Assembly (NCBI RefSeq): GCF_017873965.1
Contig: NZ_JAGGKT010000013.1
Coordinates: 1 to 64,000 of the forward strand
From: Ammoniphilus resinae
Lineage (GTDB): Bacteria; Bacillota; Bacilli; Aneurinibacillales; RAOX-1
DNA: 64,000 nt
Reading direction: 5' to 3'
In this document: piece by piece, positions 44,213 through 51,990 of the stretch
Layout of the letters: every line of letters begins with the position of its first letter
How positions within the stretch are numbered: the stretch's first letter is position 1
The notes under the pieces: model-generated
Seen by the model: only the letters and a program-made list of their open reading frames with translations
The model's database searches: none
Told to the model about the DNA's origin: nothing
Position numbers and translations under genes: made by a program

Positions 44213-44446
44213 TCACCTGCGAATCGGTGTGTCCGCTAGGAGATAGTCGCTATCAGCATCAATAATCATTAGTTTTTCATGACAGCATGGCATCACAAGT
44301 GCCTTTTTTATTCTTTCCTTCACCCCGTCAAGATCTTTCAGTCTCCACGTAAGAAGGATTCGTTCACTGCCGCAGAAGGGACATTCATGGATATACAGGT
44401 CTGACCCGATCCTTTCGTACGGCAAGGTGTGACTAAATGGAATCAC
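44213..44446 (-). CDS. Small putative zinc-finger protein, about 77 residues
   Basis: Not assigned to a named family. Cysteine pairs CPFC near residue 22 and a later PCCHEK could bind zinc. The rest is a helix rich in Lys and Leu (LKDLDGVKERIKKALV) and an acidic tail. The start is uncertain: GTG at 44458 directly touches AAGGGA, and GTG at 44446 is 12 bases from it; I use 44446. It lies 86 bases upstream of pyrB on the same strand and is divergent from the globin gene. Confidence 0.6.
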   Translation of the reverse strand: MIPFSHTLPYERIGSDLYIHECPFCGSERILLTWRLKDLDGVKERIKKALVMPCCHEKLMIIDADSDYLLADTPIRR

Positions 44447-44552
44447 CGAGTTGCACACTCCCTTAATTTATGATTAAATCTTACTCAATCTAAGATTCTA
44501 ATATACAATGGTAAGAAAGCATAGGGTTTTAAAAAAGAAGGAGGATGAAACA

Positions 44553-44942
44553 TTGGAATACATAGAAAATATATATGAAAAAATTGGCGGGGAAGAAACC
44601 ATTAGCAAACTAGTTAATGCCTTTTACGGGAATGTTGCGAAACACCCTGACTTGATCCCGATCTTCCCGGATGATTTAACAGAAGTAGCGAATCGACAAT
44701 TTAAGTTTCTTACCCAATTTTTTGGAGGTCCACTCCTGTATTCAATGGAATATGGCCATCCTATGCTGAGAGCCCGGCATATTCCTTTTCCTATTACACC
44801 GAAAAGAGCTGAGGCCTGGTTGTCTTGTATGCATGATGCCATGGATAAAATTGGCTTGGAAGGTCCGATTCGTGAGCATATGTTTCAAAGATTAACACAG
44901 GTTGCTTATCATATGGTGAACCAGCCACCGGAAAACGACTAA
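44553..44942 (+). CDS. Truncated haemoglobin (2/2 globin, YjbI/trHbO type)
   Basis: A 129-residue globin. IYEKIGGEETISKLVNAFYGNV gives helix A/B with the B10 Tyr, FLTQFFGGPLLYSMEYGHPMLRARHIPFPI carries the proximal His (RARH), and the C-terminal helix follows (HMFQRLTQVAYHMV). It should bind O2 or NO in the cytoplasm. TTG at 44553 follows AAGGAGG. Its TAA overlaps the stop of the convergent hotdog gene by four bases. Confidence 0.92.
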   Translation: MEYIENIYEKIGGEETISKLVNAFYGNVAKHPDLIPIFPDDLTEVANRQFKFLTQFFGGPLLYSMEYGHPMLRARHIPFPITPKRAEAWLSCMHDAMDKIGLEGPIREHMFQRLTQVAYHMVNQPPEND

Positions 44943-45421
44943 CCTTTAACAGAGCGGACCAAATGAAAGAAGGTTCCTGTAGAAGTGACAACGAGTTCAT
45001 CCTTATCATTGACAATTGTGCACGATGCCTGCATCACGTTTTGTGCACGATGAACCACGGTACAGTGGGCAATGAGCTCTTTTCCACGGCCAGGGTTATG
45101 GTAGTTGACATTCATATCTAATGTCACTACCTTGTCCCTTGGTTCAATTAATTCCTCCAACATCCATCCCATCGCCATATCTGCCATCATCGCAGTCACA
45201 CCACCATACACAATACGGTAAGGGTTCAACAGATCCCGCGTTATCGGCATCGAACAACTAAAGTCATAGTTGCTTGGAACCACCGTTAACTGCAGAAAAT
45301 TCCCCATAAAGGGATAATCATTCTCCCTCATTCTTCCTACAGCTTGTACAGCTTTTGCAATAATATCAAGTTCCTTCTCCGACATGTTATGTATTAAATC
45401 AGTTAGCTCTTCGCGCCTCAT
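44939..45421 (-). CDS. PaaI-type hotdog-fold thioesterase
   Basis: A 160-residue protein with the hotdog pattern: NPYRIVYGGVTAMMADMAMGWMLEE (the G-G-V and A-D central helix), TLDMNVNYHNPGRGKELIAHCTVVHRAQNVMQASCTIVN. It probably hydrolyses an acyl-CoA. ATG at 45421 follows GGAGGAAC. The ATG overlaps the TGA of a doubtful 71-codon frame upstream (45418-45633), and the gene is convergent with the globin gene with a 4-base stop overlap. Confidence 0.88.
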   Translation of the reverse strand: MRREELTDLIHNMSEKELDIIAKAVQAVGRMRENDYPFMGNFLQLTVVPSNYDFSCSMPITRDLLNPYRIVYGGVTAMMADMAMGWMLEELIEPRDKVVTLDMNVNYHNPGRGKELIAHCTVVHRAQNVMQASCTIVNDKDELVVTSTGTFFHLVRSVKG

Positions 45422-45633
45422 ATTTTTGTTCCTCCGTCAAAAGCTTGATCAGTTTTCTTCCACATAGCTTGCCTATCGGCATGGCAGCACCTGATTCCTT
45501 CTGAACTACGTCGATTTTCCTTCTTGCTTAGAAGGGATTGTTGTCCTCGAAGGGGGAAAGCTCCTTCTAATGATGAATACAACTTCTTCAAACGGGCTTC
45601 GATAGTAGAAGGTTTCCTTATATGATGTAGCAT
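45418..45633 (-). CDS. Doubtful 71-residue frame built across two repeats
   Basis: An ATG at 45633 has a good site (AGGGGGACAT) and the TGA overlaps the ATG of the thioesterase gene, which is what a coupled leader gene would look like. However nearly two thirds of it is repeat DNA: the short repeat at 45581-45620 and the hairpin element at 45496-45564. The product is basic, has no recognised domain (KKLYSSLEGAFPL, LLSKKENRRSSEGI) and may be a fortuitous frame or a remnant. Confidence 0.3.
   Translation of the reverse strand: MLHHIRKPSTIEARLKKLYSSLEGAFPLRGQQSLLSKKENRRSSEGIRCCHADRQAMWKKTDQAFDGGTKI
45496..45564 (+). repeat. Dispersed hairpin element, copy 4
   Basis: Large hairpin TCCTTCT/AGAAGGG (45496-45536) with loop containing ACTACGTCGA (45505-45514) and CTTGCT at its end, then spacer TTGTT, then small hairpin GTCCTC-GAA-GGGGGA (45543-45557) and GCTCC (45560-45564). 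The arms differ from those of the tRNA-cluster copies yet still pair, one base through G.U. The element lies 75 bases upstream of the thioesterase gene. Confidence 0.72.
45581..45620 (-). repeat. Stop-codon-linked short repeat, copy C
   Basis: On the minus strand TAAGGAAACCTTCTACTATC, then GAAGCCCGTTTGAAGAAGTT. It matches copies A and B with one 3-base insertion and several changes. Here the TAAG is not used as a stop by a recognised gene. It abuts the hairpin element at 45496-45564. Confidence 0.55.
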
Positions 45634-45707
45634 ATGTCCCCCTAATATAACGCAATACAGATGTAAAGTCGATGAAAAAGAAAGAAAGCGGTTTCGTAAA
45701 CCACTTT

Positions 45708-46355
45708 CTAAGTTCTCAGGTTTGTGTTTTTGTAAAACGGGCTAAGTAAAGGTTTCCTAGGTCTGGCAGGAGGGAAACGCGAAGGTTTTTTCTGGTCTGC
45801 AATCTGTGTTTTTTCGGCAATGCCAACATATTGCTCCAGCAAGGAAATAGCTTGGCGTAGTGAAAAGGATTCGGTAGGGTTCCTGAATTCATCATTCCAT
45901 TCCCCTAAATGCGGAAGTCCCTGGAGATCTTCACGGGTTGATAAAAGATGAAAACCGTATTCACCAACTTTTACTAGCGTATTACATGTCTGTTGATGAT
46001 ATTTACTGGGATTGGGGGATTGCTGTAGCCCGACCTTATGTGCCTTTCCTTCAATCATTAATTTCTCTAGCGCTGAGGTTTTTAATTGATAGAGTTTTTG
46101 AGGTTGAGGACTTGTCTTTGCATGCCGGTTGACTACATAAATGGCAATCGCCAAATTATCCAAAGTTGGTTTTAATGTGACCGTATTTCGATTTGGGATG
46201 GGTGCGGATTGATTCTGGTCAAATAAATAAAAAATCCTATTCTTTTCTACAAGTTTGGCGATCGGAGACCCCACTGGTATCCTACCGATCTTCTGCAGCT
46301 CTTCCTTCGTTTTATAATGTGAAGGAACCTGATTTTTTTTCGAATACTGCTTCAA
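45708..46355 (-). CDS. YkyB-family protein
   Basis: A 215-residue protein. The YkyB core is in the middle: LDNLAIAIYVVNRHAKTSPQPQKLYQLKTSALEKLMIEGKAHKVGLQQSPNPSKYHQQ, then VGEYGFHLLSTREDLQGLPHLGEWNDEFRNP. Ahead of it are about 65 residues not usual for YkyB as I recall it, with KTKEELQKIGRIPVGSPIAKLVEKNRIFYLFDQNQS, a pattern seen as an accessory module in other Bacillales proteins. Function unknown. TTG at 46355 follows AAGGAGGAG. A hairpin element lies directly before the ribosome binding site. Confidence 0.85.
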   Translation of the reverse strand: MKQYSKKNQVPSHYKTKEELQKIGRIPVGSPIAKLVEKNRIFYLFDQNQSAPIPNRNTVTLKPTLDNLAIAIYVVNRHAKTSPQPQKLYQLKTSALEKLMIEGKAHKVGLQQSPNPSKYHQQTCNTLVKVGEYGFHLLSTREDLQGLPHLGEWNDEFRNPTESFSLRQAISLLEQYVGIAEKTQIADQKKPSRFPPARPRKPLLSPFYKNTNLRT

Positions 46356-46376
46356 AATACTCCTCCTTCTTAAACG

Positions 46377-46440
46377 GGTTTGCGTACTACGTCGAAATAC
46401 TCTCTTTCACAAACCATGTAGTTGACCTTTAAGGCTTTCA
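46377..46440 (+). repeat. Dispersed hairpin element, copy 5 (in the ykyB leader)
   Basis: Large hairpin GGTTTG/CAAACC (46377-46415) with a 27-base loop that contains TACTACGTCGAAATACT, the same string as in the copy at 6598-6662. The second part, GACCTTTAAGGCTTTC, resembles the degenerate small hairpin of copy 3 (GGTCCTTTATGGCTCC). The stem sequence is unrelated to the other copies. It ends about 10 bases before the ribosome binding site of ykyB. Confidence 0.7.
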
Positions 46441-46615
46441 GATCAGGTGATTTTATTTTATCATATTTTCTTGATAAGATGTCCAAAAATAATAAAAAAT
46501 AACCACAAAAAGGAAAATAGGACTAAAATGGAAAGGAGGATCCGGTACTTCTCAAATGTTCCTAACAAAACATATAATAAAAGAATGGAAGTCTAAGTGA
46601 AAAGGATGAAGATAT

Positions 46616-47215
46616 TTGAATGCTATTGTATTTGACCTTGAGTTAGTGAAGCGATTTAAAAAAGGACAGCTTAGTGAAATTGTTGAAATAGGTGCCTGTA
46701 AGGTAGATATTGAAAAGAAGCAAATGATTGACACACTGCAAATCTATATCCTGCCTAAAAGCGGCTATGTCACCAAGAGTACGCGGGAATTTATCAATAT
46801 GAGAAAAGAGGATCTGAAAAGGTCAGTGCCCTTTCGCATGGGGATTGAGAAATTTTCGCAATGGCTGGGAAAGGATTATTTTCTTTGTTCCTGGGGAAAG
46901 GATGACAAATTTCATTTTGTCAATCAATGTGATCGTTTAAAGGTCCAATTGGACTGGTTTAAAAATTACAACGATATTCAAAGCCAAATCGGCAGGATCT
47001 TAAACCCGGGAAGCAAAAATCAATTAGGATTAAAAAACGCCCTGGAACTAGCAGGGATTGAACCGCTAGGAAAAGCGCACAGAGGTATTGATGATGCCAT
47101 TAATACTGCGTCTTTGCTGCTTAAATTTATCGACAAAATCCAGTTGCAATTTAATACCTTTACAGCAGAACAACGATCCGACAGGACTAGGATTTTTGAA
47201 AAATACGATAAATAA
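46616..47215 (+). CDS. DEDDh-type 3'-5' exonuclease (KapD/ERI-1-like)
   Basis: A 199-residue protein of the DnaQ-like superfamily. Exo I is IVFDLELV (D-x-E near residues 6-8), Exo II region is FLCSWGKDDKFHFVNQ, and Exo III is AHRGIDDAINTASLLL with the catalytic His and Asp. Its layout resembles KapD and ERI-1-type RNA exonucleases. TTG at 46616 follows AAGGATG. The last 29 bases overlap the convergent exporter gene. Confidence 0.87.
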   Translation: MNAIVFDLELVKRFKKGQLSEIVEIGACKVDIEKKQMIDTLQIYILPKSGYVTKSTREFINMRKEDLKRSVPFRMGIEKFSQWLGKDYFLCSWGKDDKFHFVNQCDRLKVQLDWFKNYNDIQSQIGRILNPGSKNQLGLKNALELAGIEPLGKAHRGIDDAINTASLLLKFIDKIQLQFNTFTAEQRSDRTRIFEKYDK

Positions 47216-47606
47216 CTTCTGAGAAAATTAGTCCAATAGCGATTGAACCCGATAGCATAAATGCCTTTGCAGCCAGTTGAATGGCTATATTATAATCATT
47301 TTGCACAAAATTCCGCATCGCGTCGTAGGCCATCCCACCGGGAACCAAAGGAATAATCCCGGCCACACTAAAGATAATCATGGGGGTCCGAAAGATCTTT
47401 GCAAAAATTTGGCTCACAAAGGCAACAATAAACGAAGCGGCGAGTGTGCCAAGCACCGGATCAAACTTGTAGGATACAAAAGAAAAATATACGGCCCAGC
47501 CTAGCATCCCGACAAACCCGCATTGCAGCAAGGAATTTTTCGGTGCGTTAAAAATAATGCCAAAAGCAGCTGCGGCAATAAAACTGGTTATTAATTGTTC
47601 GATCAT
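47187..47606 (-). CDS. ThrE-type exporter, small subunit (YjjB/DUF3815)
   Basis: A 139-residue membrane protein with four to five helices (AAAAFGIIFNAPKNSLLQCGFVGMLGWAVYF, ASFIVAFVSQIFAKIFRTP, FSVAGIIPLVPGGMAYDAM). It corresponds to the C-terminal half of ThrE; with the upstream gene it forms a two-part threonine/serine exporter. ATG at 47606 has AAAGGA 10 bases upstream. An alternative start at 47630 would overlap the stop of the upstream gene and give tight coupling. Confidence 0.87.
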   Translation of the reverse strand: MIEQLITSFIAAAAFGIIFNAPKNSLLQCGFVGMLGWAVYFSFVSYKFDPVLGTLAASFIVAFVSQIFAKIFRTPMIIFSVAGIIPLVPGGMAYDAMRNFVQNDYNIAIQLAAKAFMLSGSIAIGLIFSEVIYRIFQKS

Positions 47607-47629
47607 GGTAGGTGTTCCTTTCTGTAACA

Positions 47630-48385
47630 TCAAAGGAATGAAAAAACGACAGCAATCCCAGTACCTATCGCAAATGCAGTGAGAAATGCCTCTGCCCCTT
47701 TGGAAAGTCCCGAAACGAGATGGCCAGCCATCAAATCCCTTACGGCATTAGTAATTAACAACCCTGGAACGAGAGGCATCACCGAGCCAATAATAATTTT
47801 GTCCATCTGCACGCCGATTTTCGTTGAAACAAAAAACAGCGCCATTAAACCAATAATGAAGGCCGCTAGTGATTCTGAAAAAAATTTAACACGTACAAAA
47901 CGTTCTAAATAAACAGCACAAAAATATCCTGCCCCACCCGCAAAAAAGGCAGGAAGGAAGTCACGCCATTGCCCCTGAAACATAATTAAAAAACACCCGC
48001 TCGCAATCGCCGCTGCAGCAACCTTATGAAAAATGGGATAGGCAAGTTTGGCTGTTTCGAGCACCTTTAATTGATGGTAGGCTTCCGTGAGAGAAAGCTC
48101 TCCATTACTAATTAGCCTCGACAGACTGTTGACCATCGTCACCTTCCGCAAATCAGTGGAACGCTCCAAAATTCGCGAGAATTTGGTTGACTCGGACCCA
48201 TCTGCGGAAAATATAATTCCCGTTGGCGTGACAAAGCTATGGGAATGTTTAATCCCATATCCCGCCGCGATGCGTGCCATCGTATCCTCTACCCGATATG
48301 TTTCCGCCCCATTTTCCAACATGATTTTCCCTGCAAGCAGGCACACATCCATAATTTCGTTGATATTCGGTAGGCTTGTTGCCAT
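47630..48385 (-). CDS. ThrE-type exporter, large subunit (YjjP/DUF1212)
   Basis: A 251-residue protein. The DUF1212 start is typical: INEIMDVCLLAGKIMLENGAETYRVEDTMARIAAGYGI, followed by VTPTGIIFSADG, and five helices in the second half with MPLVPGLLITNAVRDLMAGHLVSGLSKGAEAFL. It should export threonine, serine or related metabolites (succinate for YjjPB in E. coli). ATG at 48385 follows GGAGAGAAAAAA. The C-terminal half is encoded by the next gene. Confidence 0.9.
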   Translation of the reverse strand: MATSLPNINEIMDVCLLAGKIMLENGAETYRVEDTMARIAAGYGIKHSHSFVTPTGIIFSADGSESTKFSRILERSTDLRKVTMVNSLSRLISNGELSLTEAYHQLKVLETAKLAYPIFHKVAAAAIASGCFLIMFQGQWRDFLPAFFAGGAGYFCAVYLERFVRVKFFSESLAAFIIGLMALFFVSTKIGVQMDKIIIGSVMPLVPGLLITNAVRDLMAGHLVSGLSKGAEAFLTAFAIGTGIAVVFSFL

Positions 48386-48426
48386 TTTTTTCTCTCCAGC
48401 GTTTGTTTTTAAGAGACTTTTACAAT

Positions 48427-48449
48427 AAAATCGGCTAAAAGCCGATTTT
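48427..48449 (-). terminator. Hairpin terminator behind the small membrane gene
   Basis: AAAATCGGCT and AGCCGATTTT pair tightly around a 2-4 base loop, with further T on both sides. It lies between the small membrane gene and the exporter genes. Confidence 0.8.
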
Positions 48450-48782
48450 TTAAACATCCTCTGGTCCTTTAATCCTTGTTAACGGACCTTTAGATTCTGC
48501 GGACGACACATTGTTTTGATCCACTGTTTGAGTTTCGGAATTTGCACGATAATCTCTTTTTTTCACCTGACTATATACACCGCTAGCGGTTAATCCGATT
48601 AAAAGGGCTGCTACACTTTTCTCCATTAGCCAGTTAGGCATGGACACAAGTATAACCCCGATGACGATGGCAATTAAAGCACGATATCTTGTTTCGATAT
48701 GAAATGCGTTGCCGAGAACAGAAACCAAAGCTGCAACTAGTGCTGATAACGTGGCATAGTCTAAAACAATGTTATCAAACAT
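48450..48782 (-). CDS. Small membrane protein, 110 residues
   Basis: Three hydrophobic segments (LSALVAALVSVLG, ALIAIVIGVILVSMP, SVAALLIGLTASGVY) and a charged C-terminal tail. The size and topology are holin-like, but nothing of a phage is near, so I leave it unnamed. ATG at 48782 follows GGAGGTG. It lies between the exporter genes and the DUF4015 lipoprotein on the same strand. Confidence 0.65.
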   Translation of the reverse strand: MFDNIVLDYATLSALVAALVSVLGNAFHIETRYRALIAIVIGVILVSMPNWLMEKSVAALLIGLTASGVYSQVKKRDYRANSETQTVDQNNVSSAESKGPLTRIKGPEDV

Positions 48783-48839
48783 ATGGAACACCTCCATATC
48801 ACAGCTTATTCTCCTATTTTAGAAAAGGTGTAAGCAACA

Positions 48840-50177
48840 CTACGGTGTGTAATCCACATTTTTGGTATAACTGTTTCCAGCGTTCCATAGTAAAAACTCC
48901 TTGATCCCTCCTTCATTTAAAGCTTTAATTTGCGCTTCCACTTCCCTCTTGCCATATGGGATATAGTTTCCCTTCCCTAACCATGTTGCTGTAAAATCCT
49001 GAATCCATGGCCGTGATATGGGTGGATTCTCTATTTTATTCATCTTTTCTTTTTCCATCTTCACGTATTCCTGAATCAATTGATAGGGCTTCAAATCCGG
49101 TTTTGCAATATTGAAATAGCCATTGCCCCAATGGCTAGGATAAATCATCGAAGAGATGACATCGACATGCTCACTAATTTTAGTAAAGTTCTGGCCAATC
49201 CCCGGTGCTTCTGGCAGGGTTGCTGTATAGCCAAAGATATCGACGGAAACTTTTACTCCGAACGGCTCCAATTGCTTTTTGGCATAAGAGACAAAATCGG
49301 TAACCGCATCGACTCTGGCTTTTACACTACGATCATCTTCTTTTTCTTCTGCAGGAACCGGTGCGGTAGATGCTGTTAGATTATCCAATTTTGGAGCAGG
49401 ATTCTTGTAATCTCCCATCGTATATTGAAGAGCCGCCTCCCGTTTTTCAAATCCTTCCGGGAACCTCACATAATCAAACTGCACTTCATGAAATCCTAGA
49501 CGAGCTGCTTCCTTAGCAATTTCCAGATTATGTTGCCAAACTCCTTTTACAAAGGGATTTACAAACGCTTCCCCTCTCCCATTCTTCCAAATATGCCCTT
49601 GTTCAACAAAAGAAGCCTCGGGATGCAAATTGGCGTAAACAGAATCCTTAAAGACCACCACCCTAGCAATTGGATAGATCTTGTGTTTTTCCAGGGTAGC
49701 TAACAATGCTTTCGGATCTTTAATAATAGGTTTGCTATAAGGAGCTAGTTTTCCATCTGCCTGAAAAGTAAGGTGGCCATAATCGTCTTTAATATCGATC
49801 ACCATCGCATTTAAATCTGTTGAATCAATTAATTCAACTAATCTAGCAAACCGTTCTCCCCCAGCAGAATGGGCTGTAACATAAATCCCACGAACAGCTT
49901 CCGGATAGTCAAAATGCGGTCGTTCTGGGAGTATTGATTCTGCAGGTGTTGACACAATAGGAACAACCTTCTCAGTCTTTGGTGGAACCGAACTTTTGGG
50001 CTCAGTCCCAGATTGGACGGTCACCTTCTCAGGTCTGTACTCCTCCTTAGCTAGCAGCTTATCCTGTTTCACTTCGGGTTTACTGGCAGATTGGATTGTA
50101 GGTTCCGGCTGAGAGCATCCAGCAAGCAAAGTAAAAGTACATAGCATGGGAACTATCATCCGCCCCATTTTGATCAT
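48840..50177 (-). CDS. Putative glycoside hydrolase lipoprotein (DUF4015)
   Basis: A 445-residue protein. Signal with lipobox LLAGC (cysteine at about residue 21), a Pro/Ser/Lys-rich linker to residue 90, then a DUF4015 TIM-barrel: RGIYVTAHSAGGERFARLVELIDSTDLNAMVIDIKDDYGHLTF, ARVVVFKDSVYANLHPE, EVQFDYVRFPEGF and ISSMIYPSHWGNGYFNIAKPDLKPY. The conserved D and E residues suggest sugar cleavage at the cell surface; the substrate is not known. ATG at 50177 follows AAGGGGAG. Confidence 0.88.
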   Translation of the reverse strand: MIKMGRMIVPMLCTFTLLAGCSQPEPTIQSASKPEVKQDKLLAKEEYRPEKVTVQSGTEPKSSVPPKTEKVVPIVSTPAESILPERPHFDYPEAVRGIYVTAHSAGGERFARLVELIDSTDLNAMVIDIKDDYGHLTFQADGKLAPYSKPIIKDPKALLATLEKHKIYPIARVVVFKDSVYANLHPEASFVEQGHIWKNGRGEAFVNPFVKGVWQHNLEIAKEAARLGFHEVQFDYVRFPEGFEKREAALQYTMGDYKNPAPKLDNLTASTAPVPAEEKEDDRSVKARVDAVTDFVSYAKKQLEPFGVKVSVDIFGYTATLPEAPGIGQNFTKISEHVDVISSMIYPSHWGNGYFNIAKPDLKPYQLIQEYVKMEKEKMNKIENPPISRPWIQDFTATWLGKGNYIPYGKREVEAQIKALNEGGIKEFLLWNAGNSYTKNVDYTP

Positions 50178-50272
50178 TTTGGTTTCTCCCCTTTAAGTGT
50201 AAATATTTCATTATATGTCTCTTTATAGTTTATAATAAGGTGTATTCTCTAATTGGAAAGGATGGAAATTTT

Positions 50273-50908
50273 GTGAAGAAATGGACACTGACTTGGGTCA
50301 TCCTGTTCGCTGCTCTCCTGCTAGGCGGCTGCGGAAATAATCAACAACAACCAGAAGCTACACCAGCAAATCCCACTTACAAACAATGGGACAAGCCCCC
50401 TGCCATGACGATTGATCCAAACAAAAATTACTTAGCCACAATCCAAACAAATAAAGGCGATATCACAATCGAACTATTTGCCAAGGAAGCTCCCAAAGCG
50501 GTTAATAACTTTATATTCTTGGCAAATGAACACTTTTACGATAAAGTTGTGTTTCATCGCGTAATTAAAGACTTTATGATTCAAACAGGGGACCCTACAG
50601 GGACGGGAACAGGCACTCCTGGCTACAGCTTTGAAGACGAACTTCCACCGGCGTACCCATACGAAAAAGGGATTGTTGCGATGGCAAATGCCGGACCAAA
50701 TACAAATGGCAGTCAATTTTTCATATGCAATGGTCCCGGGAGCGAAAATCTAAATGGTACACCAAATTACACCGTCTTCGGTCGAGTGAAAGATGGAATG
50801 GATGTGGTCGAAGCGATTTCCAATGTTCCTGTTAAGGAAAATTCTTTTGGAGAGAAAAGCGTTCCTACGGAGGAAGTCTTTATCAAAACCGTTACCATCT
50901 CTGAATAA
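50273..50908 (+). CDS. Cyclophilin-type peptidyl-prolyl isomerase lipoprotein
   Basis: A 211-residue protein. The signal ends in lipobox LLGGC. From residue 50 it is a cyclophilin: FHRVIKDFMIQTGDPTGTGTGTPGY holds the catalytic Arg and FMIQ, and ANAGPNTNGSQFFI and NYTVFGRVKDGMDVVEAI follow. It should help fold exported proteins outside the membrane. GTG at 50273 is used because GGAAAGGATGG precedes it; earlier in-frame codons are not signal-like. It is divergent from the DUF4015 gene. Confidence 0.93.
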   Translation: MKKWTLTWVILFAALLLGGCGNNQQQPEATPANPTYKQWDKPPAMTIDPNKNYLATIQTNKGDITIELFAKEAPKAVNNFIFLANEHFYDKVVFHRVIKDFMIQTGDPTGTGTGTPGYSFEDELPPAYPYEKGIVAMANAGPNTNGSQFFICNGPGSENLNGTPNYTVFGRVKDGMDVVEAISNVPVKENSFGEKSVPTEEVFIKTVTISE

Positions 50909-50909
50909 T

Positions 50910-50943
50910 AAACGGGGTTAGACCCAGGGTCTGACCCCGTTTA
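50910..50943. terminator. Bidirectional terminator between cyclophilin and prpE genes
   Basis: AAACGGGGTTAGACCC and GGGTCTGACCCCGTTT pair over almost their whole length with a one-base loop centre, flanked by A and T runs. The stop of prpE is inside it. Confidence 0.8.
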
Positions 50944-51687
50944 AATTTGGAATCTCTTGCTCTCCCCATATTTTTCTAAGGCCTGTATCTGTGTAAATTC
51001 TTTTTCCGGATAGCGAAAACAGGTTAATTTTCCGCCAAAAACACATCCTGTATCAATATTCAGGATATTTGCCTCCCATTCTGGACGATGGAGCGGTGTA
51101 TGCCCATGAACTAACAGAGCCTTCCCCGAATAATGTTTCTTTACCGGTGAACGTTCCGGTAAGCCATGCTGATCTAATTTACCTGTCGGAAACCCATACA
51201 GACAAATTTCCTTCAATTTCTTTAAAGGAAGCCTTTTATACTCCGTCGGCAGCCCAGCATGTGATACAAGAAGATTGCCGTGATCAAAGAGAAAGTACAA
51301 AGGTAATTTGCTCAAATATTGTTCAATCCATTGTTTGGTTGCTTGTGGATTCTTCGTTTTCTTAATTTCCTCAACGGTAGTTTCCAATCCATGCTTCAGT
51401 TGTACTTTTCTCCCCTGGCACCAACGAAGTAATTTGTCATCATGATTGCCAGGACAGTGCAAAGCCAATCCGGCTTCTTTATGTACTTTTACAAATTCCA
51501 ACACGTCCAAGCTGCGCGGGCCGCGGTCACACAGATCTCCGAGAAAGACAAGCATCCGCCCTTGTGGGTGATGATACAACTTGTCCTTTTTTAAATAGCC
51601 TAATTCTTTTATTAATAATAAAAGCTCGTCAAAACAGCCATGTACGTCTCCAATAATATCTACGTAACGAATGGAAGTAAAATCCAT
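50941..51687 (-). CDS. prpE: PrpE-like metallophosphatase
   Basis: A 248-residue protein with the PPP-type metal motifs DIIGDVHGCFDEL, FLGDLCDRGPRSLDVLEF, CPGNHDDKLLRW, VSHAGLP and LVHGHTPLHRP, and the ending NIDTGCVFGGKLTCFRYPE. The order and the YGFPTG region match Bacillus PrpE, described as a Ser/Thr phosphatase or diadenosine tetraphosphatase and as a factor in spore germination. ATG at 51687 follows GAGAGGGG; a longer frame starts at 51783 without a site. Confidence 0.88.
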   Translation of the reverse strand: MDFTSIRYVDIIGDVHGCFDELLLLIKELGYLKKDKLYHHPQGRMLVFLGDLCDRGPRSLDVLEFVKVHKEAGLALHCPGNHDDKLLRWCQGRKVQLKHGLETTVEEIKKTKNPQATKQWIEQYLSKLPLYFLFDHGNLLVSHAGLPTEYKRLPLKKLKEICLYGFPTGKLDQHGLPERSPVKKHYSGKALLVHGHTPLHRPEWEANILNIDTGCVFGGKLTCFRYPEKEFTQIQALEKYGESKRFQI

Positions 51688-51810
51688 TCCAATACCCCTC
51701 TCTAAAATAAAGGTAAGCTTTCGATAATATTCCCTATTTGTCTTATTCTTAGGAGTCTTTTCTAAGTATATCTCTATAGTCATTGCTGATTCAATAACCG
51801 ATTTTAGGGC

Positions 51811-51840
51811 AAAAAAAATACCCCTTTCTTGGGGTGTTTT
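51811..51840 (-). terminator. Intrinsic terminator of the 44-residue gene
   Basis: On the minus strand AAAACACCCC pairs with GGGGTATTTT around AAGAAA and is followed by more T (TTTTGCCC). Confidence 0.8.
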
Positions 51841-51855
51841 CTCTAGACATCCTAA

Positions 51856-51990
51856 TTATTCACTGGCTGCGTGAGAATTTTTAAGTTTATTTGAAAGTTT
51901 TTGTTTACTGGCCTCTTTCTTAATATCCTGTAACTTCTTCAAATATTCCGGTGATCCGATTTCCTTATTCCGAAGCTTCAGCTTTGTCAT
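51856..51990 (-). CDS. Lysine-rich 44-residue protein
   Basis: A short frame with support. The ATG at 51990 follows GAAGGAG (11-base spacer) and a clear terminator begins 16 bases past its TAA. The product is strongly basic and helical (SPEYLKKLQDIKKEASKQKL). No family is recognised; the size and charge would also fit a small spore protein, but it lacks the SASP signature. The stretch 52000-52170 to its right is AT-rich and holds no gene I can support. Confidence 0.55.
   Translation of the reverse strand: MTKLKLRNKEIGSPEYLKKLQDIKKEASKQKLSNKLKNSHAASE

Noticed and set aside
48450-48782. Phage holin gene as a sign of a prophage
   Set aside because: Only size and hydrophobicity agree; no other phage gene, integrase or attachment repeat is seen around it.
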